Positions 7,842-17,539 of a stretch of 64,000 nucleotides of DNA are shown here, one piece after another; position 1 is the stretch's first letter; each line of letters starts with the position of its first letter. A model generated the notes under the pieces. It had not been told where the DNA came from. It did no database searches and worked only from the letters and a program-made list of their open reading frames with translations. The DNA lies in NCBI RefSeq assembly GCF_003725735.1, contig NZ_RJTM01000011.1:62001-126000 (forward strand). The letters run 5' to 3'. The translations under genes were made by a program, and so were the position numbers. The DNA comes from Sinomicrobium pectinilyticum. GTDB lineage: Bacteria; Bacteroidota; Bacteroidia; Flavobacteriales; Flavobacteriaceae.

Positions 7842-10800
7842 ATGAAGACAATTTTAATGAAAAAGCTTGCACTCTTTACAGCATTGTTTTGTGCTGTAGG
7901 AGCAGTACAGGCCCAGATTACGGTCTCCGGGACCGTGTCGGATGCCAGCGGGCCGTTACCCGGGGCAAACATTGTGGTAAAGGGTACTACTAACGGGACC
8001 CAAACCGATTTTGACGGGAACTATACGTTGAATGATGTTCCCGAAGATGCCGTTATCGTTTTTAGTTACATCGGTTATAAGAATAACGAAGTTCCGGTGG
8101 ACGGGAGAACAACCATAAACGTAACGCTTCGGGAGGATGCCCAGGCTCTGGATGAAGTTGTGGTTGTCGGATATGGTACGATGCGGAAATCGGATGTAAC
8201 CGGATCTATTTCTGTTGCTAAAGGAGAGGACCTGGTTAAGAATCAGCAATTTAGTGCATTGGATAATTTGAGGGGTAAGGTTTCCGGGGTGAATATTTAC
8301 TCCAATTCCGGTCAGCCCGGAGCTTATCAGAGTCGTGTAGTGATACGTGGGTTGTCTACTATTAATTCTTCCTCTACTCCTCTGTATGTGGTAGATGGGG
8401 TGGTTATGGAGGATTTCGGATTGGTGAACCCTAACGATATTGAGAGTATGGAGGTTTTGAAAGATGCTTCTGCTACGGCGATTTACGGTGCCAGAGGGGC
8501 GAACGGGGTTATCCTGGTGACTACCAAACGAGGTAAAAAGTCGGAAGGACTTGCTATTACGTACCAAAGTTCTGTGAGCTTGAGTTCGCCTGCGCGCTAT
8601 ATGGATGTTTTAAATGCACAAGAGTGGACCGATGCTTTTATGATTGGTTTGGAGAATGAGAATAAGTATATGGGGTATGACTGGCCTTTGGACAGGTCGT
8701 ACTGGTTCTCGGATAGGGAATTTTTTGATGAGAACGGTAATCCTCTGTACGATACCGATTGGCAAAGAGAGGCTACCAGAACGGCATTGTCGCACAATCA
8801 TCAGGTGGGGATTCAGTCGAGAGGTGAGAAATCTTCCGTGGGGGCGTTTTTAAATTATACCGATCAACAAGGGGTTGTAAATAACACCTATAGCAAGAGG
8901 GTGAATGCCAAGGTGGCTTTTGATGCGGATCCGACAGATTGGTTGAGTACTTCCATCAATTTAATGGTGAATCACACCTGGGGTAGGTATACACCTGAAA
9001 CCGGAGGGGGTCAGGATGCTCGTAGGACTATGATAGAAATGTTGCCGTGGATGCCGGTTAGGGATTCTGATGGGAATTATACGACGTCGGCCAGTACAAC
9101 TATGGCCGATGGATTTGGGTTTGAAGGGATGTCTAATCCCGTGATGATCTTAGAGAAGCAGAAACGGATGAATTACAATACCCAGATTTTTGGTAATGCT
9201 GCCTTGACGTTTCACCTTGCGGACGGATTGGATCTGAAGACGCAATACGGTGTGGATAGTCACAATATTACCTATAGAGGGTATTCCTCTATTGATTTGA
9301 ATAACCTTTCTATGCCAAATGGTTGGGCGGAAGTGCAACATACGAATACTTTTTACTGGCAGGAAGAAACGTATTTGACGTATAACAAAACATTTGACAA
9401 GCATCGGATAAATGCTATGGCAGGACTCTCATGGCAGGAACGAAAGTACAATTATGACCGGTCGTATACCGAAGGTTTTAGCGATGACTTTTTTGAGTGG
9501 TTTAATTTGGGGGCCGGAACTACCCCCGATGCACCTGATTCGGATTTTAACCGCTGGGCGATGAATTCTTATTTCCTGCGATTGGCGTATACTTTTAATG
9601 ATAAGTATTCGGCTACGCTTACAGGTCGTTATGATGGGTCTTCCAAGTTTGGGGATAATAATAAATATGCGTTTTTCCCTTCGGCAGGTCTGGCGTGGAA
9701 TATTTCTCAGGAGGATTTCCTGGCAGATAGCAACCTTATCAGTAAGTTAAAGTTGCACACCAGTTATGGGGTGACAGGTAATTCGGAAATCGATCCCTAT
9801 CAGTCTTTGGCGCTAGTGGATTCCGGAACACAACTGCAAGATGGTACACGTGTACCCTGGTCTTATATAAATACTATTGAGAATCCGGATTTGAAATGGG
9901 AAAAAACGGCTCAGTTTGATATAGGGGTAGACCTGGGATTGTTTGAGAACAGGTTGAACCTGGAGGCTTCTTTTTATCATAAAAAGACAACGGATTTGCT
10001 GTTAGAAACACCACTGCCGACTTCTACAGGATTTAGTTTCTTTTATAAGAATATAGGTTCGGTAGCGAACAGAGGACTGGATATTATGGTGAATGCATAT
10101 CCGGTGCAGACAGAGGATTTTACCTGGAATACTACATTGAATATGAACTATAACAAAAATGAGATTCTTCAGCTGGGAGAGAACAATGAGGATATTGAGT
10201 TGAATAACTGGGTAGGTGGTTCTAATAGTATTTTGCGGGTAGGGGAAAACCTGAGTAGCTTTTTCGGGTATAGAAGATTGGGAGTTTATACGGAAGAGGA
10301 TTTCGAAAATGGCGATATTACCAGAGACCAGATAGGTCGTGCTAAGCGGACTAGCGAGAAGGAGATTATAGGTAAAGGTATGCCGGATTGGACAGGAAGT
10401 TTTATCAATACGTTTTCTTATAAGAATTTTGACCTGACGGTAGATATGCAGTTTGTTTGGGGTGTAGAAACCATGCAACAGTTCTATCACCCTGCGTATG
10501 ACCGGTTTGGTATTACTAACGGGTTGTCCAATATCTTGTACGACGCCTACGACGGAACGAACCCGAATACGATGCAGCAGGCTATCTATTTGACTAATTC
10601 CGGACATGCAGGTCAGGATACTACGGTGGATTCATCATGGATTGCCGACGGGTCTTATTTACGTGCTAACCTGATCCAGTTGGGGTACACATTCCCTTCT
10701 GAGAAAAGTGCTACCCTCGGGCTTTCACAACTTCGGTTATATATGAATGTAAATAACGCTTTTGTTGTAACTTCCAGTGACTTTAACGGTTATGACCCCG

Positions 10801-10904
10801 AAGCGACATCGCAAGGCAGTACGAATAAATTTGGACAAAATATGGCGTTCTATTCTTATCCGAGAGCAAGAACGTGGACATTAGGTGTAAATGTAACTTT
10901 TTAA
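7842..10904 (+). CDS. SusC-family TonB-dependent outer membrane transporter
   Basis: 1020 aa. Signal peptide ending VQA, then a carboxypeptidase-regulatory-like beta-sandwich (ITVSGTVSDASGPLPGANIV). Next come the SusC signature LDEVVVVGYGTMRKSDVTGS, a plug domain (LYVVDGVV, KDASATAIYGARGANGVIL) and a 22-strand barrel ending NVTF. It imports oligosaccharides together with the SusD partner 10 bp downstream. An alternative start ATG at 7860 would still give a normal signal peptide. Codon choice here and in susD favours T/A-ending codons and TTG/TTA leucine more than the flanking GH92 genes, hinting at a different history. Confidence 0.96.
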   Translation: MKTILMKKLALFTALFCAVGAVQAQITVSGTVSDASGPLPGANIVVKGTTNGTQTDFDGNYTLNDVPEDAVIVFSYIGYKNNEVPVDGRTTINVTLREDAQALDEVVVVGYGTMRKSDVTGSISVAKGEDLVKNQQFSALDNLRGKVSGVNIYSNSGQPGAYQSRVVIRGLSTINSSSTPLYVVDGVVMEDFGLVNPNDIESMEVLKDASATAIYGARGANGVILVTTKRGKKSEGLAITYQSSVSLSSPARYMDVLNAQEWTDAFMIGLENENKYMGYDWPLDRSYWFSDREFFDENGNPLYDTDWQREATRTALSHNHQVGIQSRGEKSSVGAFLNYTDQQGVVNNTYSKRVNAKVAFDADPTDWLSTSINLMVNHTWGRYTPETGGGQDARRTMIEMLPWMPVRDSDGNYTTSASTTMADGFGFEGMSNPVMILEKQKRMNYNTQIFGNAALTFHLADGLDLKTQYGVDSHNITYRGYSSIDLNNLSMPNGWAEVQHTNTFYWQEETYLTYNKTFDKHRINAMAGLSWQERKYNYDRSYTEGFSDDFFEWFNLGAGTTPDAPDSDFNRWAMNSYFLRLAYTFNDKYSATLTGRYDGSSKFGDNNKYAFFPSAGLAWNISQEDFLADSNLISKLKLHTSYGVTGNSEIDPYQSLALVDSGTQLQDGTRVPWSYINTIENPDLKWEKTAQFDIGVDLGLFENRLNLEASFYHKKTTDLLLETPLPTSTGFSFFYKNIGSVANRGLDIMVNAYPVQTEDFTWNTTLNMNYNKNEILQLGENNEDIELNNWVGGSNSILRVGENLSSFFGYRRLGVYTEEDFENGDITRDQIGRAKRTSEKEIIGKGMPDWTGSFINTFSYKNFDLTVDMQFVWGVETMQQFYHPAYDRFGITNGLSNILYDAYDGTNPNTMQQAIYLTNSGHAGQDTTVDSSWIADGSYLRANLIQLGYTFPSEKSATLGLSQLRLYMNVNNAFVVTSSDFNGYDPEATSQGSTNKFGQNMAFYSYPRARTWTLGVNVTF

Positions 10905-10914
10905 ACCGACTAAG

Positions 10915-12495
10915 ATGAGAATTACAATAAAAAACATATGGCAAATATTGTCGATATCGACTCTTCTGTTATCGGTATCGTGTTCCGATTTTTTGGATGA
11001 GAATCCTAAGTCCACTGTGTCTAGTGGAAATTATTATCAAACTGAAGCTCAGGCGGAATCTAATGTGAATTACCTGTACAGGAATGGTGCCAGCCAGCGT
11101 ATTGCGGCTGCTCCCAGTGCGTATGTAGGGTCTCACTCTTCTGTGATGGGAATGCTAACCGGCTATTTTACGAATAGTTATGAAGGACAAGAAGTGGTGT
11201 GCAGGTATTCCAGATTATTGACGAGACAGGATCATACTAATGAGATTTCGGCGAACTCCGATGGTATGTGGGACAATTGCTTTAAGGCGATTAATGTGGC
11301 TAATAATGCTATTGTGAGTATTCCCGGAATTGATATGGATGAGGGAAAGAGAAATCAGCTTGTTGCTGAGGCAAAGTTTTTTCGGGCGTTTAATTATTTT
11401 TATCTGGTGAAGGCATTTGGCGATGTGCCGCTTTTGTTAGAGCCTTCTAATCTGGATGAGTTGTATCCGGAAAGGGCACCGAGCAGTTCCATATACGATC
11501 AGATTGTATCAGATCTTCAGGATGCTATTGAAGTGTTGCCGGAGAAGACCTTTGCCGCAAACGGGCATCGTATTTCCAAATATGTGGCAGCGATGTTACT
11601 TACGGATGTGTATTTCTATACGAGAGATTATGCGAATGCCAAGACTTATGCGAAAATGGTAATTGATTCTCCGCATACTTTGACGACTAATGATGATCTG
11701 GAGGGGAGTAGTGCTTATAATAAGTTGCGTACTATCGATGATTTAAATGAGGTGATTTACAGTCAGGAATACGATGCTACAATTAATGACGGTGGTTGGT
11801 GGCCAACTTATGCGTTTACTTCTTCGGCTACAGGAGTATTTAGTACGTATTCTATTTTTGAAAGGGTTTACGGTCCTGTCAACCGGTTTTTGAATGTGTA
11901 TGAGGAGGACGATTTGCGTATTCAACCCCGACAGTTTTTTCATTGGAGTTATACTAACCCGACTAATAATAAGACCTGGACTGCTCCGGAAGGGCAAGCC
12001 GGGTGTTGGTATTATTTTGATGAAGAAGCTGTGCTGAATACGGGTAGGTCTACTAAGGACTGGAATATTTACCGTTTGGCGGAGGCGTATCTCGATTATG
12101 CAGAGTCTATTGCGCAAACGGAAGGGGTGACACCCGAAGCTGCAAATTATTTGGCGCAGATACAGGTAAGAGCTAATACTGAGGGATCGTCTATTGCGGA
12201 TATTGAGAGTGAGTTGATGATGCTTTCTACTCAGGAGTTTATAGAAGCTTGTTGGACAGAAAGACTCAGAGAATTTCCATTGGAGTTTAAAATTTGGGAC
12301 GATTGTGTGAGGACTATGAAATTTCCACAGGTTTCGGAATCCGCCAAGGGGGAAGTGACTTATGTAGATTTAATAGGGGCTCAGAATGCAGCGGGAGCAA
12401 CGTTTAAACCAACAGATTTGGTGTTCCCTATTTCGTTAAATGAGTTGCAACGCAATCCGAACCTGACTCAAAATGAAGGATATCAAAGTAGATAG
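10915..12495 (+). CDS. SusD/RagB-family surface glycan-binding lipoprotein
   Basis: 526 aa. A lipoprotein signal (LLSVSCSDFLDENPKS) is followed by the SusD-like TPR fold. Typical elements are the FRAFNYFYLVKAFGDVPLL segment and the C-terminal FPISLNELQRNPNLTQNEGY ending. It forms the lid on the SusC barrel and binds glycan at the cell surface. It sits 10 bp after susC, so the two are co-translated. Specificity is not readable from sequence; the downstream GH92 pair suggests alpha-mannosides. Confidence 0.95.
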   Translation: MRITIKNIWQILSISTLLLSVSCSDFLDENPKSTVSSGNYYQTEAQAESNVNYLYRNGASQRIAAAPSAYVGSHSSVMGMLTGYFTNSYEGQEVVCRYSRLLTRQDHTNEISANSDGMWDNCFKAINVANNAIVSIPGIDMDEGKRNQLVAEAKFFRAFNYFYLVKAFGDVPLLLEPSNLDELYPERAPSSSIYDQIVSDLQDAIEVLPEKTFAANGHRISKYVAAMLLTDVYFYTRDYANAKTYAKMVIDSPHTLTTNDDLEGSSAYNKLRTIDDLNEVIYSQEYDATINDGGWWPTYAFTSSATGVFSTYSIFERVYGPVNRFLNVYEEDDLRIQPRQFFHWSYTNPTNNKTWTAPEGQAGCWYYFDEEAVLNTGRSTKDWNIYRLAEAYLDYAESIAQTEGVTPEAANYLAQIQVRANTEGSSIADIESELMMLSTQEFIEACWTERLREFPLEFKIWDDCVRTMKFPQVSESAKGEVTYVDLIGAQNAAGATFKPTDLVFPISLNELQRNPNLTQNEGYQSR

Positions 12496-12562
12496 TTTGG
12501 GTTTTATATCGAACTCACGTTAACTTAGAACAGAATATCCTGGATATTAAATCTAAAGCAAT

Positions 12563-12600
12563 TATGGAGGGGGATGATTCATATCCCTCTCCGTATTTTT
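12563..12600 (+). terminator. Intrinsic terminator between susD and the GH92 genes
   Basis: A 13-bp stem, with 12563-12575 (TATGGAGGGGGAT) pairing with 12583-12595, two G-U pairs and a 7-nt loop, followed by five T. It would lower transcription of the enzymes relative to susCD, a common pattern in PULs. Confidence 0.75.
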
Positions 12601-12640
12601 ACTATTTTGGTAAGGCATTAAAACCATTTAAAAACCTCCT

Positions 12641-14941
12641 ATGAAAAAGAAATCATTAACAATAGTTCTTTTTGCCGTTATTGCCCTGTTCCAGATGTCA
12701 CGGGCGCAGACCGTGATGGTGGAAAAAGTGGATAATCCCGTAGATTGGGCGAGTCCCCTTATGGGTACCGATTCCAAGTACAGCCTCTCTAACGGTAATG
12801 TATATCCTGCCATAGCACTGCCGTGGGGAATGAATTTCTGGACCCCTCAAACCGGAAAAATGGGAGATGGCTGGGCCTATATGTACACTGCCGATAAAAT
12901 AAGAGGCTTCAAACAAACACATCAGCCTTCACCTTGGATGAACGATTACGGTCAGTTCGCCATTATGCCGGTGACCGGAGAGCTCCGATTCAATGAAGAC
13001 GATCGTGCGAGCTGGTATTCCCATAAAGCGGAAACCGTAACACCGTACTACTACAGTGTATATTTGGCCGATCATAATGTCACTACCGAGCTGGCCCCTA
13101 CCGAAAGGGCGGCACGTTTTCGGTTTACGTTCCCTGAAACAGACAGTTCTTACGTGGTTATCGATGCCCTGGATAAAGGGTCTTACGTAAAAATAATACC
13201 GGGCGAAAATAAAGTGATCGGGTATACGACCAAAAACAGTGGCGGCGTCCCGGAAAACTTTAAAAATTACTTCGTTATCGAATTTGACAAAGCCTTTGAG
13301 GTAACTTCTACGTTTAACGGGGATAAACTCGGGGATGCTCTGGAAATGGAAGCAGATCATGCAGGCGCCGTTATCGGGTTTAAGACCAAAAAAGGAGAAA
13401 AAGTAAATGCGAGGGTGGCTTCTTCCTTCATAGGCTTCGAACAGGCGGAACGCAATCTGAAAGAAATCGGAAATGACGATTTTGATACCGTAAAGAAAAA
13501 AGGAAGGGATATCTGGAACAAAGAACTCGGCCGTATAAAAGCAGAAGGAGGCACCGTAGAACAAATGCGTACCTTCTATTCCTGCCTTTACCGTTCCCTG
13601 TTGTTCCCGAGAAAGTTTTTCGAATATGATGAAAACGGGGACGTAGTACATTACAGCCCTTACAACGGGGAAGTACTCCCGGGCTATATGTTTACCGATA
13701 CCGGTTTCTGGGATACTTTCCGTTCCCTCTTTCCTTTCCTGAACCTTATGTATCCCGAACTGAACGCACAGATGCAGGAAGGCTTGGCTAATGCCTATAA
13801 AGAAAGCGGATGGTTACCGGAATGGGCTAGTCCCGGATTGCGGAATGTAATGGTAGGGAACAACTCCGCTTCCGTAGTATCTGACGCCTATCTGAAAATA
13901 GACGGAAAATATAAATACGATATAGAGACCCTGTACGAAGCATTGATACACGGTGCCAATAATGCCGGGCCTCTTACAGCTGTGGGCCGTGCCGGGGTAG
14001 AATATTACAACAAGCTTGGTTATGTGCCTTATGATGTGGGAATTAATGAAAATGCCGCCCGTACCCTCGAATATGCCTATGACGATTTTACGATCTATCA
14101 GTTGGGGAAAGCCCTCGGCAAGCCCAAAAAAGAAATAGAACTATACAAAAAACGGAGTCTCAATTACAGGAACCTGTTCGATCCCGAGACCAAGCTGATG
14201 CAGGGAAAAAATGAAGATGGCAAATTTATGAAGCCCTTCAGCCCCTTTAAATGGGGTGATGCCTTTACCGAAGGGAACAGCTGGCACTATACCTGGTCCG
14301 TATTTCACGATATACAGGGGCTTATAGATCTTATGGGAGGTAAAGAGGAATTCACAGGACAACTCGATAAAGTGTTTTCTCTTCCCCCTGTTTTCGATGA
14401 AAGCTACTACGGCGGTGTCATTCACGAGATCCGGGAAATGCAGATAGCCAATATGGGGCAGTATGCGCATGGTAACCAGCCAATACAGCATATGATATAT
14501 CTCTATAATTATGCCGGGGAACCATGGAAAGCCCAGTATTGGGTAAGAGAGACCATGAACAGGATGTACAGGCCTACCCCGGACGGGTATTGCGGAGATG
14601 AGGACAATGGCCAGACTTCGGCCTGGTATGTATTTTCGGCAATGGGATTCTACCCCGTTTGCCCTGCAACGGATGAATATGTAATGGGGGCACCATTGTT
14701 CAAAAAGGTGACCATAACTCTCGAAAACGGTAAAGAGGTGATCATAAACGCTCCTGCCAATAGTGATACCAACCGCTATATAAACAAGGTCAGTATAGAT
14801 GGTAAGGAATACACCAAAAACTGGTTGAGCCATAAAGCCCTGATGAAAGGTGCCGTTATAGATATAGAGATGTCCGATGCGCCGAATAAGAAGCGAGGAA
14901 CGAAGAAAGCGGACTTCCCTTATTCCCTTTCCAATCAATAA
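12641..14941 (+). CDS. Secreted GH92 alpha-mannosidase, copy A
   Basis: 766 aa with a signal peptide ending SRAQ. GH92 features are PLMGTDSKYSLSNGNVYPAI near the N-terminus, the acid-region motif GWLPEWASPG, and the base-region motif EDNGQTSAWYVFSAMGFYPV. GH92 enzymes are Ca-dependent inverting exo-alpha-mannosidases. The loop HGNQPIQH replaces HGNEPSHH, which is linked to alpha-1,2-mannose recognition in characterised members and is present in copy B. So copy A probably has another linkage preference (inference). The gene starts 145 bp after susD, beyond an internal terminator, and ends 9 bp before copy B. Confidence 0.93.
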   Translation: MKKKSLTIVLFAVIALFQMSRAQTVMVEKVDNPVDWASPLMGTDSKYSLSNGNVYPAIALPWGMNFWTPQTGKMGDGWAYMYTADKIRGFKQTHQPSPWMNDYGQFAIMPVTGELRFNEDDRASWYSHKAETVTPYYYSVYLADHNVTTELAPTERAARFRFTFPETDSSYVVIDALDKGSYVKIIPGENKVIGYTTKNSGGVPENFKNYFVIEFDKAFEVTSTFNGDKLGDALEMEADHAGAVIGFKTKKGEKVNARVASSFIGFEQAERNLKEIGNDDFDTVKKKGRDIWNKELGRIKAEGGTVEQMRTFYSCLYRSLLFPRKFFEYDENGDVVHYSPYNGEVLPGYMFTDTGFWDTFRSLFPFLNLMYPELNAQMQEGLANAYKESGWLPEWASPGLRNVMVGNNSASVVSDAYLKIDGKYKYDIETLYEALIHGANNAGPLTAVGRAGVEYYNKLGYVPYDVGINENAARTLEYAYDDFTIYQLGKALGKPKKEIELYKKRSLNYRNLFDPETKLMQGKNEDGKFMKPFSPFKWGDAFTEGNSWHYTWSVFHDIQGLIDLMGGKEEFTGQLDKVFSLPPVFDESYYGGVIHEIREMQIANMGQYAHGNQPIQHMIYLYNYAGEPWKAQYWVRETMNRMYRPTPDGYCGDEDNGQTSAWYVFSAMGFYPVCPATDEYVMGAPLFKKVTITLENGKEVIINAPANSDTNRYINKVSIDGKEYTKNWLSHKALMKGAVIDIEMSDAPNKKRGTKKADFPYSLSNQ

Positions 14942-14950
14942 TCCCAATGT

Positions 14951-17344
14951 ATGTCGCAAAACTTTAAAAGTAAAAAAGTATCCCCGTTTCGTCCCTTTTA
15001 TCCGAAGGGATGGGCGGGGCTTTTTGCAGTGGTCTCTTTGTTATCCGTCAGTTGTACGAATAAACAGGAAACAAGAACAATAAAAACAGAAAAGAATTTC
15101 CCCTCTGCGGACCTTGCTCGTTATGTAGACCCTATGATAGGCACGGCCAAAATGGGGCATACCTATCCCGGGGCAACAGTACCTTTTGGAAGCATACAGT
15201 TGAGCCCGGATACCGATACCATACCCTATGCGGTGGACGGTAAATACAATCCGGATGTCTATAAGTACTGTGCCGGGTATCAGTATGACGATAAGACTAT
15301 CGTAGGTTTCAGTCATACCCATTTCAGCGGTACCGGGCATTCCGACCTGGGCGATTTCCTCATTATGCCGACAACGGGAAAATTACAGTTGAATCCCGGA
15401 ACAGCGGATAAACCCCAAAACGGTTACCGCTCCGCTTTCTCTCATGATACGGAAACGGCCGAACCGGCGTATTACAGCGTACAACTGGAAGATTATGATA
15501 TAAAAGCCGAACTCACCGCGAGTAGCAGGGTGGGAATGCACCAGTATACCTTTCCCGAATCGGATGAAGCACATATTGTTCTCGATCTGATGGCAGGGAT
15601 ATATAATTACGATGAGAAGAATGTATGGACCTTCGTCCGGGTTGAAAACGATACCCTGGTCACCGGTTTCCGGCAAACTAACGGATGGGCGCGTACCCGT
15701 AAAGTATATTTTGCCATGTCTTTCAGCAAACCGTTTGTAAAATACGGACAGGCCAATTATGATGATAACGTGTACAAAGGTTTCTGGAGAAAGTTCGATC
15801 AGGAGGAGAACTTCCCCGAAATGGCCGGTGAAAAACTAAGAACATATTTTGATTTTAAGACCGGGAAAGATGAAAAGATAAAAATAAAGTTTGCCATCTC
15901 CCCGGTCAGTACCGAAGGAGCCCTGGCCAATATGAAAGCCGAGATCCCGCACTGGGATTTTGAACAGGTGAAAAAAGAAGGCAGGGAACTGTGGAACAAG
16001 GAACTCAACAAAGCTGTCGTAGAAACCACTTCCGAAGAGGACATGGTCAACTTTTACACGGCCATGTACCATGCGTTTCTCGGGCCTACGGAATACATGG
16101 ATGTAGACGGAAAATACCGTGGGCTGGATATGAACATTCACCAAACGAAGGATTTTACCAATTATACCAGTTTTTCCCTGTGGGATACCTATCGGGCACT
16201 GCACCCGTTATTTAACCTGATGCAGACCGAAAGAAATGCGGATATGGTACAATCCATGCTCGCTCATTACGATCAGAGTGTGCACCCTATGCTCCCCGTA
16301 TGGTCGCACTATGCCAATGAAAACTGGTGTATGATAGGCTATCACAGTGTTTCGGTCATTGCCGATGCCATTGTAAAGGGGAACGCGGATTTTGACGCGG
16401 AACACGCTTTGGAAGCTTGTGTGCAAACTGCACGTACGCGGTATTATGACGGGTTACAGTACTACCTGGATATGGGGTATGTGCCGGAAGACAAAAACGG
16501 CGCTTCCGTATCCAAAACCCTGGAATACGCCTATGATGACTGGGCTATTGCACAGGCTGCAAAGAAACTGGGTAAAGAGGATATTTATCAGGAATTCATA
16601 AAGAGATCGGAGAACTATAAGAATGTTTACGACAAGGCGTCCGGTTTTATGCGTCCGAAGTTAAGTGACGGTAGTTTCAAAAAAGAGTTTGATCCGCTGG
16701 ATACTCACGGACAGGGATTTATAGAAGGGAATTCATGGAATTACAGCCTTTACGTACCACATGATCCCGCGACCATGATAACCATGATGGGAGGAAAAGA
16801 GCGCTTTTCGGAGCGGCTGGACTCCCTCTTCACCATGGAACTGCCCGATAAATATTTTGAAAAGACCGAGGATATTTCCAGGGAAGGGATTATCGGTAAC
16901 TATGTGCATGGTAACGAGCCGTCGCACCATGTTGTCTACTTGTATAACTGGACGGACACCCCATGGAAGTCCCAGGATAAAATACGGATGATACTCAAAA
17001 GGATGTACCAGACCGGTGAAGACGGTCTCGGCGGAAATGACGATTTCGGCCAGATGAGTGCATGGTATATTTTCAGCGCTTTCGGGTTTTATCCTGTAGC
17101 ACCGGGTTCAGAAGATTATGCTCTCGGAAGTCCGGCTGTAAAACATGCCAATATCCACCTGGAGAACGGTAATATGCTGGAGATCGTGGCAGAGAACCAG
17201 TCAGAAAAAAATGTATTTGTGGAGAAAGTGGAATTCAACGGAGAGAGTTTAAAGGAACCTTTCCTGAAACACGGCGATATCCTCAAAGGAGGAAAACTGA
17301 CCTTTTACATGACAGATAAGCCTAATAAAGAATTGTATAAATAA
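14951..17344 (+). CDS. GH92 alpha-mannosidase lipoprotein, copy B (alpha-1,2-type motif)
   Basis: 797 aa. The unusually long basic N-terminus (SQNFKSKKVSPFRPFYPKG) precedes a hydrophobic stretch and lipobox-like LSVSC, suggesting surface or periplasmic anchoring. GH92 motifs are YVDPMIGTAKMGHTYPGATVPFG, HYDQSVHPMLPVWSHYANE, HGNEPSHH and NDDFGQMSAWYIFSAFGFYPV. The HGNEPSHH loop is that of alpha-1,2-mannosidases in studied Bacteroides enzymes. It lies 9 bp after copy A and is the last gene of the locus, closed by a strong terminator. The pair probably trims mannan or high-mannose N-glycan branches in sequence. Confidence 0.94.
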   Translation: MSQNFKSKKVSPFRPFYPKGWAGLFAVVSLLSVSCTNKQETRTIKTEKNFPSADLARYVDPMIGTAKMGHTYPGATVPFGSIQLSPDTDTIPYAVDGKYNPDVYKYCAGYQYDDKTIVGFSHTHFSGTGHSDLGDFLIMPTTGKLQLNPGTADKPQNGYRSAFSHDTETAEPAYYSVQLEDYDIKAELTASSRVGMHQYTFPESDEAHIVLDLMAGIYNYDEKNVWTFVRVENDTLVTGFRQTNGWARTRKVYFAMSFSKPFVKYGQANYDDNVYKGFWRKFDQEENFPEMAGEKLRTYFDFKTGKDEKIKIKFAISPVSTEGALANMKAEIPHWDFEQVKKEGRELWNKELNKAVVETTSEEDMVNFYTAMYHAFLGPTEYMDVDGKYRGLDMNIHQTKDFTNYTSFSLWDTYRALHPLFNLMQTERNADMVQSMLAHYDQSVHPMLPVWSHYANENWCMIGYHSVSVIADAIVKGNADFDAEHALEACVQTARTRYYDGLQYYLDMGYVPEDKNGASVSKTLEYAYDDWAIAQAAKKLGKEDIYQEFIKRSENYKNVYDKASGFMRPKLSDGSFKKEFDPLDTHGQGFIEGNSWNYSLYVPHDPATMITMMGGKERFSERLDSLFTMELPDKYFEKTEDISREGIIGNYVHGNEPSHHVVYLYNWTDTPWKSQDKIRMILKRMYQTGEDGLGGNDDFGQMSAWYIFSAFGFYPVAPGSEDYALGSPAVKHANIHLENGNMLEIVAENQSEKNVFVEKVEFNGESLKEPFLKHGDILKGGKLTFYMTDKPNKELYK

Positions 17345-17371
17345 GCTTCTCCCTTTTTTATTACCTGAAAT

Positions 17372-17411
17372 AAAAACACCTCCGGTTCTTTGGAAATCGG
17401 GAGGTGTTTTT
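17372..17411 (+). terminator. Intrinsic terminator closing the PUL
   Basis: Perfect 12-bp stem AAAAACACCTCC / GGAGGTGTTTTT with a 16-nt loop and A/T flanks; it could act on both strands. Confidence 0.9.
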
Positions 17412-17467
17412 GTTTGTATCCCTGTAAAATTCATGGTATATGACGGATGGAAAAGATGTTGTCTGAT

Positions 17468-17501
17468 AAATATAACAAATAAACCTTGTGATGTTATATT
17501 T
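17468..17501 (+). promoter_or_regulatory. Inverted repeat overlapping the acyl-CoA dehydrogenase promoter
   Basis: AAATATAACA (17468-17477) and TGTTATATTT (17492-17501) are exact reverse complements separated by 14 bp. They bracket the TTG -33 element and abut the -7 box, the expected place for a repressor site. The regulator is unknown. Confidence 0.5.
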
Positions 17502-17516
17502 CATTAGATATATTTG
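17486..17516 (+). promoter_or_regulatory. Promoter of acyl-CoA dehydrogenase gene
   Basis: TTG at 17486-17488, a 20-bp spacer and TATATTTG at 17509-17516 fit the Bacteroidota -33/-7 consensus well. The start codon is 24 bp downstream of the -7 box. Confidence 0.7.
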
Positions 17517-17539
17517 AAGGGTAATTTAACCATTCATAC

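Noticed and set aside
12929-13651. 240-codon minus-strand frame inside the first GH92 gene
   Set aside because: Antisense shadow; no domain or signal recognisable and the plus strand is clearly GH92.
14141-14959. 272-codon minus-strand frame over the GH92 junction
   Set aside because: Antisense shadow of GH92 coding sequence without any recognisable motif.
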